Shown here piece after piece: positions 7,341-14,301 of a DNA stretch of 30,946 bases. The stretch is from Thermoflexus sp. (GTDB lineage: Bacteria; Chloroflexota; Anaerolineae; Thermoflexales; Thermoflexaceae): the NCBI GenBank assembly GCA_017743605.1, contig JAGHYO010000003.1:1-30946 (forward strand), in the 5' to 3' direction. Numbering within the stretch: position 1 is the stretch's first letter; each line of letters opens with the position of its first letter. The position numbers and the translations under genes were made by a program. A model generated the notes under the pieces. It saw nothing but the letters and a program-made list of their open reading frames with translations, was not told the origin of the DNA and searched no databases.

Positions 7341-8273
7341 TCAGGAAGCGGAAGGAAAGCGGATGGTGAAAAAAGTTCCCTGGCCAGCGCGGCTGCGGAC
7401 ACTGACCATCCCATCGTGGTGTTCCAAGACAGCTTTCACCAGCGCCAGCCCCAGGCCGCTGCCCTCCCGCCCGCGCGCATTCGATCCTCGATAGAGCTCC
7501 TCAAAGATGTGAGGCAGATCTTGAGGATCAATTGCGCATCCGGTGTCTGCCACTTCGATCACCACTGAGCGTCCATCTTCAAAGGCACGGATCTCGATCC
7601 AGTCGCCGGCCCGGGTGAATTTGATGGCGTTATCCAGCAAGTTGAAAAATGCCTGGAAGAGAAGATCCCGATCCCCCCATAAGGGAGGCAGCGGCCATGG
7701 GGCCTGAGGCAACATCAGGCGCACCTGACGCCTTGCGTATTCGGGATAGGCACGGATGGTTTCCATCAACTGCTGCAGGAGGGAGACCACGTCTACCGGC
7801 AGGCGCTCCATCTCCCGCTCCTTCAACTCGGCCAGCTCACGCAGCTGCGATAAAAGCCGATCCAGTCGTTCTACCTGAGCCAGCATATCCGCTTGCGCCG
7901 TCTCCAGGGATCCTTCCTCCGCCACGTCGGACAGGCTGGCGATCTGGGCGCGGAGGACAGCCAGATGTTTCCTGACTTCATGGTCCAGGCGGTAGATGAA
8001 GCGATGCTTGGCGCGGGCATACTCCTGTTGGGCCCTCGCCAAGGATTCCCAGAGAAGACGGCGCGTCCACCAAAGACCGGCCAGGATGCCGAGTCCTCCC
8101 AAGAGCACGACGTTGCTGATGAGCAGCACCCATGTCCCCAGGTCAGCCCGGATGCGGAGCTGATAGATCGGAGGAGGAGCCAAGACGTGCTGGAGGACAA
8201 CTCCGATGCCGAGCGCCGTCAGGAAGAAGACCGATGCCAGGAAGATCCACCCAAAGGACTTCCGACGCTTCAT
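7341..8273 (-). CDS. Membrane sensor histidine kinase
   Basis: 310 residues. Two transmembrane helices (about 8-30 and 47-68) flank a very short external loop of about 16 residues, so it probably senses through the membrane or through a partner. The dimerisation/phosphoacceptor helix carries HEVRKHL with His98. The ATPase domain has the N-box NLLDNAIKFT, the G1 box as DTGCAI (usually DTGxGI), F-box LPHIFEELYR and G2 GSGLGLALVK. The helix after the His lacks the usual Thr/Asn and Pro of HELRTPL-type kinases. The start is ATG 8273, three bases after the response-regulator stop and overlapping its GGAG ribosome-binding site, so the two are translationally coupled. The signal is unknown. Confidence 0.88.
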   Translation of the reverse strand: MKRRKSFGWIFLASVFFLTALGIGVVLQHVLAPPPIYQLRIRADLGTWVLLISNVVLLGGLGILAGLWWTRRLLWESLARAQQEYARAKHRFIYRLDHEVRKHLAVLRAQIASLSDVAEEGSLETAQADMLAQVERLDRLLSQLRELAELKEREMERLPVDVVSLLQQLMETIRAYPEYARRQVRLMLPQAPWPLPPLWGDRDLLFQAFFNLLDNAIKFTRAGDWIEIRAFEDGRSVVIEVADTGCAIDPQDLPHIFEELYRGSNARGREGSGLGLALVKAVLEHHDGMVSVRSRAGQGTFFTIRFPSAS

Positions 8274-8276
8274 CCT

Positions 8277-8999
8277 TCACTCCACCAAAGGCTCTACAGG
8301 GGCCAAGAATCGGTATCCCAGACCGGTGACCGTCTCGATGTAAACCGGGCGCTCCGGATCGTCCTCCAGGGCCTTGCGGATCTCCGCGATGCGCACATCC
8401 ACGGCCCGCGTGGCGACCGGATGCCGCCAGCCCCACACGGCGTCCAGCAGCCTTTCACGAGCAAGCACCTCATCCGGATGAAGCATCAGATACTCCAGGA
8501 GGGCCAGCGCCCGGGGGGTGAGCTCCAGAACCTTCCCTCCCTTGCAGACCCGCCGAGCCCTTCGGTCCAGCACCAGATCCCCCGTGCGCAGCTTGGAGGC
8601 AGTATGAAGGGGAGGGCGCTGGGGGAATTTCTGCGCGCGGCGGAGCACGGCCCGGATGCGTGCAATCAACTCGTGAGGATCAAAAGGCTTGCTCAAATAA
8701 TCATCCGCTCCCTCCTCCAGGCTGATCACCCGATCCAGCGTGCGGGTCACCCGAGTCAACATGATCACCGGTGTCCAGATCCCAGCCGCCCGCAGACGAC
8801 GACAGACCTCCCGGCCATCCAAATCCGGCAGCAATAGATCCAGCACGATCAGATCAACCGGCTGTTCCTGAACATAACGGAAGGCGGTGTTGCCGTCATG
8901 GGCCACCACAACAGAAAACCCAGCACGCTCCAGGATCGGCGCCAGATATCGGGTCAACGCTTCCTCATCATCAACCAGCAGGATTCGGGGGGATCCCAT
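8277..8999 (-). CDS. OmpR/PhoB-family response regulator
   Basis: 240 residues. The receiver domain (1-120) has acidic residues D10-D11, phospho-acceptor D54 in VLDLLLP, T82 and K104 in LSKPF. The C-terminal winged helix (about 145-235) has LTPRALALLEYLMLHPDEVL and the RAVDVRIAEIRKAL recognition-helix region, ending with the GLGYRF wing motif. The start is ATG 8999, preceded by GGAGG five bases upstream; the longer frame from GTG 9017 includes that site and is rejected. First gene of the two-component operon; a weak -10-like TATAAC lies near 9075-9080. It is the natural candidate to bind the GTTACA repeats after the kinase gene. Confidence 0.92.
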   Translation of the reverse strand: MGSPRILLVDDEEALTRYLAPILERAGFSVVVAHDGNTAFRYVQEQPVDLIVLDLLLPDLDGREVCRRLRAAGIWTPVIMLTRVTRTLDRVISLEEGADDYLSKPFDPHELIARIRAVLRRAQKFPQRPPLHTASKLRTGDLVLDRRARRVCKGGKVLELTPRALALLEYLMLHPDEVLARERLLDAVWGWRHPVATRAVDVRIAEIRKALEDDPERPVYIETVTGLGYRFLAPVEPLVE

Positions 9000-9170
9000 C
9001 CACGCCTCCGAATTCACTCGTCGGCAACTCTAAGGGAATTCTAACGGTGCATTCGCATCGTTGAGAAGACAGGGGTTATACAAGAAATGATTGAAAGGGG
9101 GAGAACACCTAGGGTGCCGGGCTCGAAAGCAATGGAGGTGAAACCCAGGCAAACAGGTTTGAAGAGCCGA

Positions 9171-10892
9171 TTATCCCGAAGCGGGCTCCATTGCGCCCTG
9201 GATCAGGCGGCGGACCGCGGGCGCGTCCTCCTGCGCCAGGGCGGCCTGGGCCAGGGCCTGGGCCTCGCGCAGGGACCAGTGGCGGACGGCGGCTTTGACC
9301 TCAGGCACGCGCACGGGGTTCACGCTGAGCTCCCGGACCCCCAAGCCGATCAGCACGGGCACCGCCTGGAGATCGCCCGCCAGTTCCCCGCAGACCCCCA
9401 CCCACTTCCCGGTCCCCTCCGCGGCGGCCGTCACCTGACGGATCAGGCGGAGCACCGCCGGATGCAGGCCGTCCGCCATCCCGGCCACCGCCGGGTTGGT
9501 CCGATCCGCTGCCAGCGCATACTGGGTGAGGTCGTTGGTCCCGATGCTGAAGAAATCCACCCAGGGCAGAAACCGCTCCGCCAGCAACGCCGCCGCGGGC
9601 ACCTCCACCATCATCCCCACCTGCAGGTCCTCCGGCGGGGAGACGCCCTCCCGCGCCAGATCGGCGCGCACCTCGTCCAGGAGCGCCCGGAGCCAGCGGA
9701 TCTCCTCCACTGTGCTGACCATCGGGAACATGATGCGTAGGGGAAAACCCGCGCTGGCCCGCAGCAGCGCCCGGAGCTGCTGGCGGAGCAGCTCCGGATG
9801 CTGGCGCGAGAGCCGCACGCCCCGGACCCCCAGGAAGGGGTTAGGCTCCGGGGGCATCGGCAGGTAGGGCAACGGCTTATCCCCCCCGACGTCTAAGGTA
9901 CGCACCACCACGGGCTTCCCGCCCATGGCCTCCAGGAGGGCCCGGTACGCGGCGACCTCTTCCGCCTCGGTGGGAGCGACGGCCCGCTCAAGATAGAGGA
10001 ACTCTGTGCGCAACAGGCCAACGCCATCCGCCCCTTTCTGGAAGGCCTCACGGGCGTCCTCCAGGCTCCCCACGTTGGCCGCTACCTCAATCGGGACTCC
10101 GTCGCGGGTGAGCGCGGGCTCGTGGGCCGCGGCCTCCGCCCGCGCCCGCTCCGCCTGCCAGCGGGCCTGTCGCTCGCGGGCCTGGCGGATCGCCTCCGGA
10201 GCGGGCTCGACCTCCACCCAGCCCGCCTCGCCATCCACCAGCAGCGTTACGCCGTCTGGGACGGTTCGGAGCGCCGATCCCACGGCCACCACCGCAGGCA
10301 CCCCGAGCCGGCGGGCAAGGATGGCGGCGTGGGCCGTCGGCCCACCTCCCTCGGTCACAAACGCCAGCACCCGCTGGGGATCCAGGCGGATGGTCTCGGA
10401 GGGCAACAGGTCATCGGCCACGACGATCACCGGATGGGCCGGCATGGCCGGCTCCTCCGAGAGCCCCAGCAGATGGCAGAGCACCCGGTTCCCCATATCC
10501 CGCACATCTGCTGCCCGGGCCTGAAAGTAGGGGTCCGGCAATCCCGCCAGCTGGGCGGCGAAAGCGTCCACCGCCTGGCTCCACGCGGCCTCGGCGGAGG
10601 CCCCCTCGGCCAGCGCCGCCTCCACACGGGCCAGGAGCTCCGGATCTTGGAGCATCAGGGCCTGGGCCTCGAAAATGGCCAGCTCCTCCGAGGGCAGGCG
10701 ATCCCGTTGGGCTTGTTGGAGCGCCGCCAGCTCTGCGGCAGCTTGCTGCCGGGCGACATCCAGCCGCGCCCGCTCCACCGCGGGGTCATCCCCACGGGCC
10801 CGCAACGGGCCATGCGCGGCCCGCCGGAACCACCAGGCAGGGCCGAGGGCGACCCCCGGGGAAGCCGGCAATCCCTGCAGGCGACGGCTCAT
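9171..10892 (-). CDS. ptsI: PTS enzyme I (PEP-protein phosphotransferase)
   Basis: 573 residues, full family length. Takes phosphate from phosphoenolpyruvate onto a His and passes it to HPr. The phospho-His is H188 in GGGPTAHAAILARRLGVPAVV. The C-terminal PEP-binding barrel shows GVGLLRTEFLYLER, RTLDVGGDKPLPYLP, NPFLGVRGVRL, FFSIGTNDLTQY and the catalytic Cys in GVCGELAGD. The start ATG overlaps the HPr stop (ATGA). Last gene of the glycerol/DHA block. No sugar-specific EIIB/EIIC gene lies nearby, so its local customer is DhaM. Confidence 0.96.
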   Translation of the reverse strand: MSRRLQGLPASPGVALGPAWWFRRAAHGPLRARGDDPAVERARLDVARQQAAAELAALQQAQRDRLPSEELAIFEAQALMLQDPELLARVEAALAEGASAEAAWSQAVDAFAAQLAGLPDPYFQARAADVRDMGNRVLCHLLGLSEEPAMPAHPVIVVADDLLPSETIRLDPQRVLAFVTEGGGPTAHAAILARRLGVPAVVAVGSALRTVPDGVTLLVDGEAGWVEVEPAPEAIRQARERQARWQAERARAEAAAHEPALTRDGVPIEVAANVGSLEDAREAFQKGADGVGLLRTEFLYLERAVAPTEAEEVAAYRALLEAMGGKPVVVRTLDVGGDKPLPYLPMPPEPNPFLGVRGVRLSRQHPELLRQQLRALLRASAGFPLRIMFPMVSTVEEIRWLRALLDEVRADLAREGVSPPEDLQVGMMVEVPAAALLAERFLPWVDFFSIGTNDLTQYALAADRTNPAVAGMADGLHPAVLRLIRQVTAAAEGTGKWVGVCGELAGDLQAVPVLIGLGVRELSVNPVRVPEVKAAVRHWSLREAQALAQAALAQEDAPAVRRLIQGAMEPASG

Positions 10893-11170
10893 CCCCCATC
10901 CTCCCCGAACCGGGATTCCACCAGGGAACGGAGGGCGACAATGGCCTCGGCCTCATCTGGGCCTTCTGCAACGATCTCAATCTCATGGCCACGCTCTGCC
11001 CCCAGGGTGAGCACAGCCAGGATCGCCTTCGCGTTCACGGGCGGGGTCTCGCGGGTGAGGTTCCGCACCGTGATATTCGAGCGAAAGCGCGCAGCCGTCT
11101 GGACGAACACTGCTGCTGGCCGCGCGTGCAACCCAACCGCGTTGGTGAGCGTGAGCGTCACCTGCTGCAT
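10889..11170 (-). CDS. ptsH: HPr-like phosphocarrier protein
   Basis: 93 residues, standard HPr size. Carries phosphate on His15 (GLHARPAAVF) from enzyme I to DhaM. The second conserved region, where HPr proteins of Firmicutes have the regulatory Ser46 followed by I-M-G-V, reads NAKAILAVLTLGAERG: Ala replaces the Ser, so control by HPr kinase is not expected. The start ATG at 11170 is preceded by GGAGG. The gene overlaps ptsI by four bases and follows dhaM after 27 bases. Confidence 0.94.
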   Translation of the reverse strand: MQQVTLTLTNAVGLHARPAAVFVQTAARFRSNITVRNLTRETPPVNAKAILAVLTLGAERGHEIEIVAEGPDEAEAIVALRSLVESRFGEDGG

Positions 11171-11197
11171 CCGCCTCCGGACCTCCGTGGGATCTCC

Positions 11198-11599
11198 TCA
11201 ACGGATCGCCTTGGGCATCCGGCAAGCCTCCACCGCCGAGGCCTCCACCTCCGCGGCCCCTTTCCCGATGGCGGCCTCCACGGCGGCAACAATGGCGCCC
11301 TCGACCAGCGGCGCCTGGCTGAGGAGGATGCGCGAGCGGATCTCCTCGGGGAGCATCTCCACAGCCATCTTTGTCCCCATCACCGCGCTCCCCAGGTCCA
11401 TCAGGACCAGCACCTCATCGGCCTGGGAGAGGGCGGCCTCCAGGGCCTTGCGGATCCCCTCGACGTTGGTGCCCAGGGTGTGGGCGTCCAGGCCGCCTGC
11501 GGCGAAAATGGGGACGCGACCCTGGACCATCTGGTCCGCTAGCTCCTTCACTCCCTCGGCCAGCTTGGCGCTGTGGGCCACGATCACCAGCGCAACCAT
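11198..11599 (-). CDS. dhaM: Dihydroxyacetone kinase phosphotransfer subunit DhaM (EIIA-Man domain only)
   Basis: 133 residues. An EIIA-mannose-fold protein with the active His at position 9 (LVIVAHSAKLAEG), the same position as in E. coli DhaM. It also shows GTNVEGIRKAL and VLMDLGSAVMGTKMA, which are characteristic of DhaM rather than sugar EIIA. It rephosphorylates the ADP held by DhaL using phospho-HPr. E. coli DhaM is about 470 residues because it is fused to HPr- and EI-like domains; here the single domain is followed by separate ptsH and ptsI. The start follows AAAGGAG; ten bases after the PfpI gene. Confidence 0.93.
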   Translation of the reverse strand: MVALVIVAHSAKLAEGVKELADQMVQGRVPIFAAGGLDAHTLGTNVEGIRKALEAALSQADEVLVLMDLGSAVMGTKMAVEMLPEEIRSRILLSQAPLVEGAIVAAVEAAIGKGAAEVEASAVEACRMPKAIR

Positions 11600-11609
11600 A
11601 GGGGCTCCT

Positions 11610-12155
11610 TTATCGGGACTGAGGGACAGGCTCGCCCACTAGGGCGGTCACCAGCTCCCGACAGAAGGCTGGGATATCCGGGACCACCCGGCCCCAGAGC
11701 AGGTTGCCGTCCCGGAAGGCTGGCTCGTCGACCCAGATCGCCCCGGCGTTGACCAGGTCGTCTTTGATCCCCAAGCTGCCGGTGGCCCGATGGCCCCGCA
11801 CGATCCCGGCGGAGATCCCCACTTGGCCGCCATGGCAGATCATCGCCACGATCTTGCCCTGGTGGTAGGCGTCGCGGACCAAGCGGAGGACCGCCTCGTA
11901 ACGGCGCAGCTTGTCGGGGGCCCATCCGCCGGGGACCACCACAGCGTCGAAGTCCGCTGCAGAGACTTGATCGGCGGCCACATCCGCCTTCGCCGTCAAC
12001 CCGCCGCTCTTGCTGCGGACCACCTTCCCGGCCTCCGGGCCGACCACCGTCACCAAGGCCCCTTCCTCCTGCAGACGCATCAGCGGGACCCAGAACTCCA
12101 AGTCCTCAAAGCCCTCTTCCACCAGGATGATCACCCTCTTCCCGCTCAAGCGCAT
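11610..12155 (-). CDS. DJ-1/PfpI-family protein
   Basis: 181 residues. The fold signature is complete: KRVIILVEEGFEDLE at the start (acidic active-site residue), VVVPGGWAPD, and the nucleophile elbow Cys107-His108 in AMICHGGQ. The start is ATG 12155 after GGAGGGAAG; a much longer frame reaching to 12332 is a shadow of the neighbouring gene. Family members act as intracellular peptidases, glyoxalase III or protein deglycases against methylglyoxal. Its position in a block that makes dihydroxyacetone phosphate, the main source of methylglyoxal, favours a carbonyl-detoxifying role. That is inference; sequence alone does not separate the activities. Confidence 0.88.
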   Translation of the reverse strand: MRLSGKRVIILVEEGFEDLEFWVPLMRLQEEGALVTVVGPEAGKVVRSKSGGLTAKADVAADQVSAADFDAVVVPGGWAPDKLRRYEAVLRLVRDAYHQGKIVAMICHGGQVGISAGIVRGHRATGSLGIKDDLVNAGAIWVDEPAFRDGNLLWGRVVPDIPAFCRELVTALVGEPVPQSR

Positions 12156-12172
12156 CTTCCCTCCACCTCCCC

Positions 12173-12838
12173 TCAGGATCCAGATCCCGCGTGATCGCTC
12201 GGCTCTGGTTCCTCTTTGCGGTCCGGCCGATGACAGGCAGGGCACTTCTCCACCTCCCACACGCGCTCTAAGGCAGCGGCGTCGATGGCCTCGGGGGGTC
12301 CCTCCCGGAAGCCAACGGCGCCGCATCGGCAAGCGTACCAGCCCGGGGGGATCTCCTCAAAGGATCGGGCGGGTCCCAGATCGATTTCCTCCACGCCCAT
12401 GCGCCAGCGGGCGTTGGTGAACAGCCGGCGGCAGCCCGCGGCCCGAAGCTTGCGAATGTAAATCGGGAACGAGGCGCAGTGTCGCATCAACAGCACCGCG
12501 GCGTCCACCGAGGGAAAGGGCCAGGTCCGCGCGTCGGCCCAGACCAGGAGCAAGCGTCCGTTGAGGAACCGGATCGGATGCTCCCAGCGCAGGCCGCCCG
12601 GGGAGAGACCCAGGGTCTGCAGCCCTTGGGCCAGCAACGCCCACTGGCGCTCCACCGCGACCACCCAGGCCCCCGCCTCGACCATCTGCATGGCAAGCCG
12701 CAGATCCCCAGCGCCGATCTCCAGCACGCGCTCCTCAGGCTGGAGGCGCTCCAAGATCCAGTGGTATGCCTCCTCCTCATAGGGCGCCCATAGGGCTTCC
12801 CAATCCAGCCCTATAGGCCTTGGGAGCGGATCAGCCAT
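12173..12838 (-). CDS. SAM-dependent methyltransferase-like protein with C-terminal cysteine motifs
   Basis: 221 residues. RVLEIGAGDLRLAMQMVEAG followed by VVAVER is a class I SAM-binding motif I/post-I region. A later VWADARTWPFPSVDAAVLLM fits motifs II-III. The last third has CRCG and CPAC pairs that could form a small zinc site. I cannot name a substrate. ATG 12838 lies 28 bases inside the SdhD-like gene, implying coupled translation; a longer frame from 13138 is rejected because it would run through that gene. It sits between the membrane subunit and the DJ-1/PfpI gene with short gaps. It could be an unrelated passenger of the operon. Confidence 0.65.
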   Translation of the reverse strand: MADPLPRPIGLDWEALWAPYEEEAYHWILERLQPEERVLEIGAGDLRLAMQMVEAGAWVVAVERQWALLAQGLQTLGLSPGGLRWEHPIRFLNGRLLLVWADARTWPFPSVDAAVLLMRHCASFPIYIRKLRAAGCRRLFTNARWRMGVEEIDLGPARSFEEIPPGWYACRCGAVGFREGPPEAIDAAALERVWEVEKCPACHRPDRKEEPEPSDHAGSGS

Positions 12839-13140
12839 GAGAGCCACATCCCGTAGCCGATGGTCCCTATCGCCAGCAGCGTCAGGCCGCGCTTCAGCCA
12901 GCGGTCTGCCGTCGGGCCGATGCCCAGATCCAGAAGGATGGCCCGCACCCCCATCAGCGCGTGGGCGGTGACCACGATCAGCAGCGCGGTCTCCCAGGCG
13001 AAAACGAGGGGATGAGAAAGATAGGCCACCACGTCGCGGTAGGTGCGCAGGCCGCCCTCCACCACAAAATGGTTGAAGACCATATGCAGGGTCAACAAGA
13101 TCACAAGGAGCAATCCAGTGAATGCTTGCCAGATCCACAT
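12811..13140 (-). CDS. SdhD-like membrane anchor subunit
   Basis: 109 residues with three hydrophobic helices (about 5-25, 45-68 and 85-105). His residues in LTLHMVFNHF and VVTAHALMGVRAILLD match the arrangement of heme b ligands and quinone-site residues in SdhC/SdhD anchors. It would hold the iron-sulfur protein on the membrane and pass electrons to quinone. An alternative start ATG at 13179 overlaps the SdhC stop (ATGA) and would add 13 residues; I prefer 13140 because AAGGGG lies just upstream. No sdhA-like gene is near; the flavoprotein of the cluster is GlpA-like. Confidence 0.75.
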   Translation of the reverse strand: MWIWQAFTGLLLVILLTLHMVFNHFVVEGGLRTYRDVVAYLSHPLVFAWETALLIVVTAHALMGVRAILLDLGIGPTADRWLKRGLTLLAIGTIGYGMWLSWLIRSQGL

Positions 13141-13175
13141 AGCAGGCCCCTTTTGGCTCGTGCGAATCCCCTGAA

Positions 13176-13565
13176 TCATCCGACCAGCGCGAACATCGCG
13201 TAGACCGCCACCCCGGTGAGCAGCAACGTCAGCGCCATCACCCCCCAGAACAGCCGGGCCTGGAGGGGCACCCCGATCCCCAGCCCCAGCAACGTCACTC
13301 GGAGGCCGTTGAGGCCATGGTAGAGCAGGCCCAAGATCAGGATCCCGTCCAGCATCAGGAAGAGGGGGGACTTGGCGGTGGCGATGAAGGCGTCCCAGGC
13401 CTCCGGCCCCTGAGCCAGCAGGCGGAGGACATACAGGTGGAGGAACAGGTAGATCACCAGGCCGATGCCGGTCAGCCGCATCAGCAGGAAGGCAACCCCC
13501 CCTTCCCGTCGCCCCCGCAGATCGATCCATCCCTGAGCCCGTTTCCAGCGCGGTTCTGTGGTCAT
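13176..13565 (-). CDS. SdhC-like cytochrome b membrane subunit
   Basis: 129 residues with three transmembrane helices (about 25-48, 65-90 and 103-127). Typical SdhC signs are the short Arg-rich N-terminus, LMRLTGIGLVIYLFLHLYVLR with candidate heme His, and YHGLNGLRVTLL at the third-helix side. The start ATG overlaps the end of the SdhB-like gene (ATGA) and is preceded by GGAGGTGG. Together with the following anchor gene it forms a two-protein membrane module as in CD-type succinate dehydrogenases. Confidence 0.82.
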   Translation of the reverse strand: MTTEPRWKRAQGWIDLRGRREGGVAFLLMRLTGIGLVIYLFLHLYVLRLLAQGPEAWDAFIATAKSPLFLMLDGILILGLLYHGLNGLRVTLLGLGIGVPLQARLFWGVMALTLLLTGVAVYAMFALVG

Positions 13566-14281
13566 CGTCCACCTCCCAGCCAGCGCCGCAGCTTCTCCGC
13601 CAACAGGTAGCGACGCAGTCGTCCGATGGCTGCGGCCGGATTCACGTTCGACGGGCAGACCTCTGTGCACTCCATGGCGGAGTGGCAGCGCCAAACCCCA
13701 TGGGGATCATCCGCTAAGGCGAGGAGCCGCCCGCGGTCCGCCCCTTGGGGCTCGGCCAGCACGCGCTCGATGGCCGCCAGGGTCGCCGGCCCCAGATAGG
13801 CCTCGTCAGCGGCCATCACCGGGCACACCGAGACACATAGGCCGCACTCGATGCAATCCTCGAACCGGGTGGCCTTTTCCACCCCTTCCGGCAGCGGAAG
13901 GTCAGCCTTTAGCTCGTCCTGTCGGATGACGCCGAAGCCCACGGCGGCGATCCGCTGCATCATCGGCGACACGTCCACGAGCAGGTCGCCAAGCCATGGG
14001 AAATGCCGCAACGGCTCCACCGTGATCGGGCGGTCCGGGGCGAACTCCCGGAGCGGGGTGATACACATCAGCCGCTCCCGCCCGTTCACCCGGACCCCGC
14101 ACGCCCCGCAGGAGGCGTGGTGACAGGCATGGCGGAAGAGCAGGTCGCGATCCTGCTCTGCCCAGATCTTCTCCACTGCATCGATGAGGTAGGCATCGGC
14201 CGGGAGCTCCACCCGATATGTTTGCAGACGGAGCGGGTTTCCCGGGCGGCCCCGCAGCAGGCGCAGCTGCCACACAGGCAT
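13562..14281 (-). CDS. SdhB/FrdB-type iron-sulfur subunit
   Basis: 239 residues. Carries all three cluster motifs of succinate dehydrogenase/fumarate reductase iron-sulfur subunits: [2Fe-2S] ligands C53, C58, C61 and C73, then CIECGLCVSVCP (C143, C146, C149, C153) and CHSAMECTEVCP (C199, C205, C209) for the [4Fe-4S] and [3Fe-4S] clusters. It would conduct electrons from a flavoprotein to the membrane subunits. The start is ATG 14281 after GGAGG; the longer frame to 14488 is a shadow of the upstream gene. It begins 20 bases after the GlpA-like flavoprotein, taking the place where glpB/glpC or sdhA would normally be. Confidence 0.9.
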   Translation of the reverse strand: MPVWQLRLLRGRPGNPLRLQTYRVELPADAYLIDAVEKIWAEQDRDLLFRHACHHASCGACGVRVNGRERLMCITPLREFAPDRPITVEPLRHFPWLGDLLVDVSPMMQRIAAVGFGVIRQDELKADLPLPEGVEKATRFEDCIECGLCVSVCPVMAADEAYLGPATLAAIERVLAEPQGADRGRLLALADDPHGVWRCHSAMECTEVCPSNVNPAAAIGRLRRYLLAEKLRRWLGGGR

Positions 14282-14301
14282 GCGAGTGTCCTCCGTTGCG
14301 A

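Noticed and set aside
12811..14281. Ordinary succinate dehydrogenase operon
   Set aside because: No SdhA flavoprotein is present on either side. The only flavoprotein in the unit is GlpA-like, so a plain sdh call would hide the unusual arrangement.
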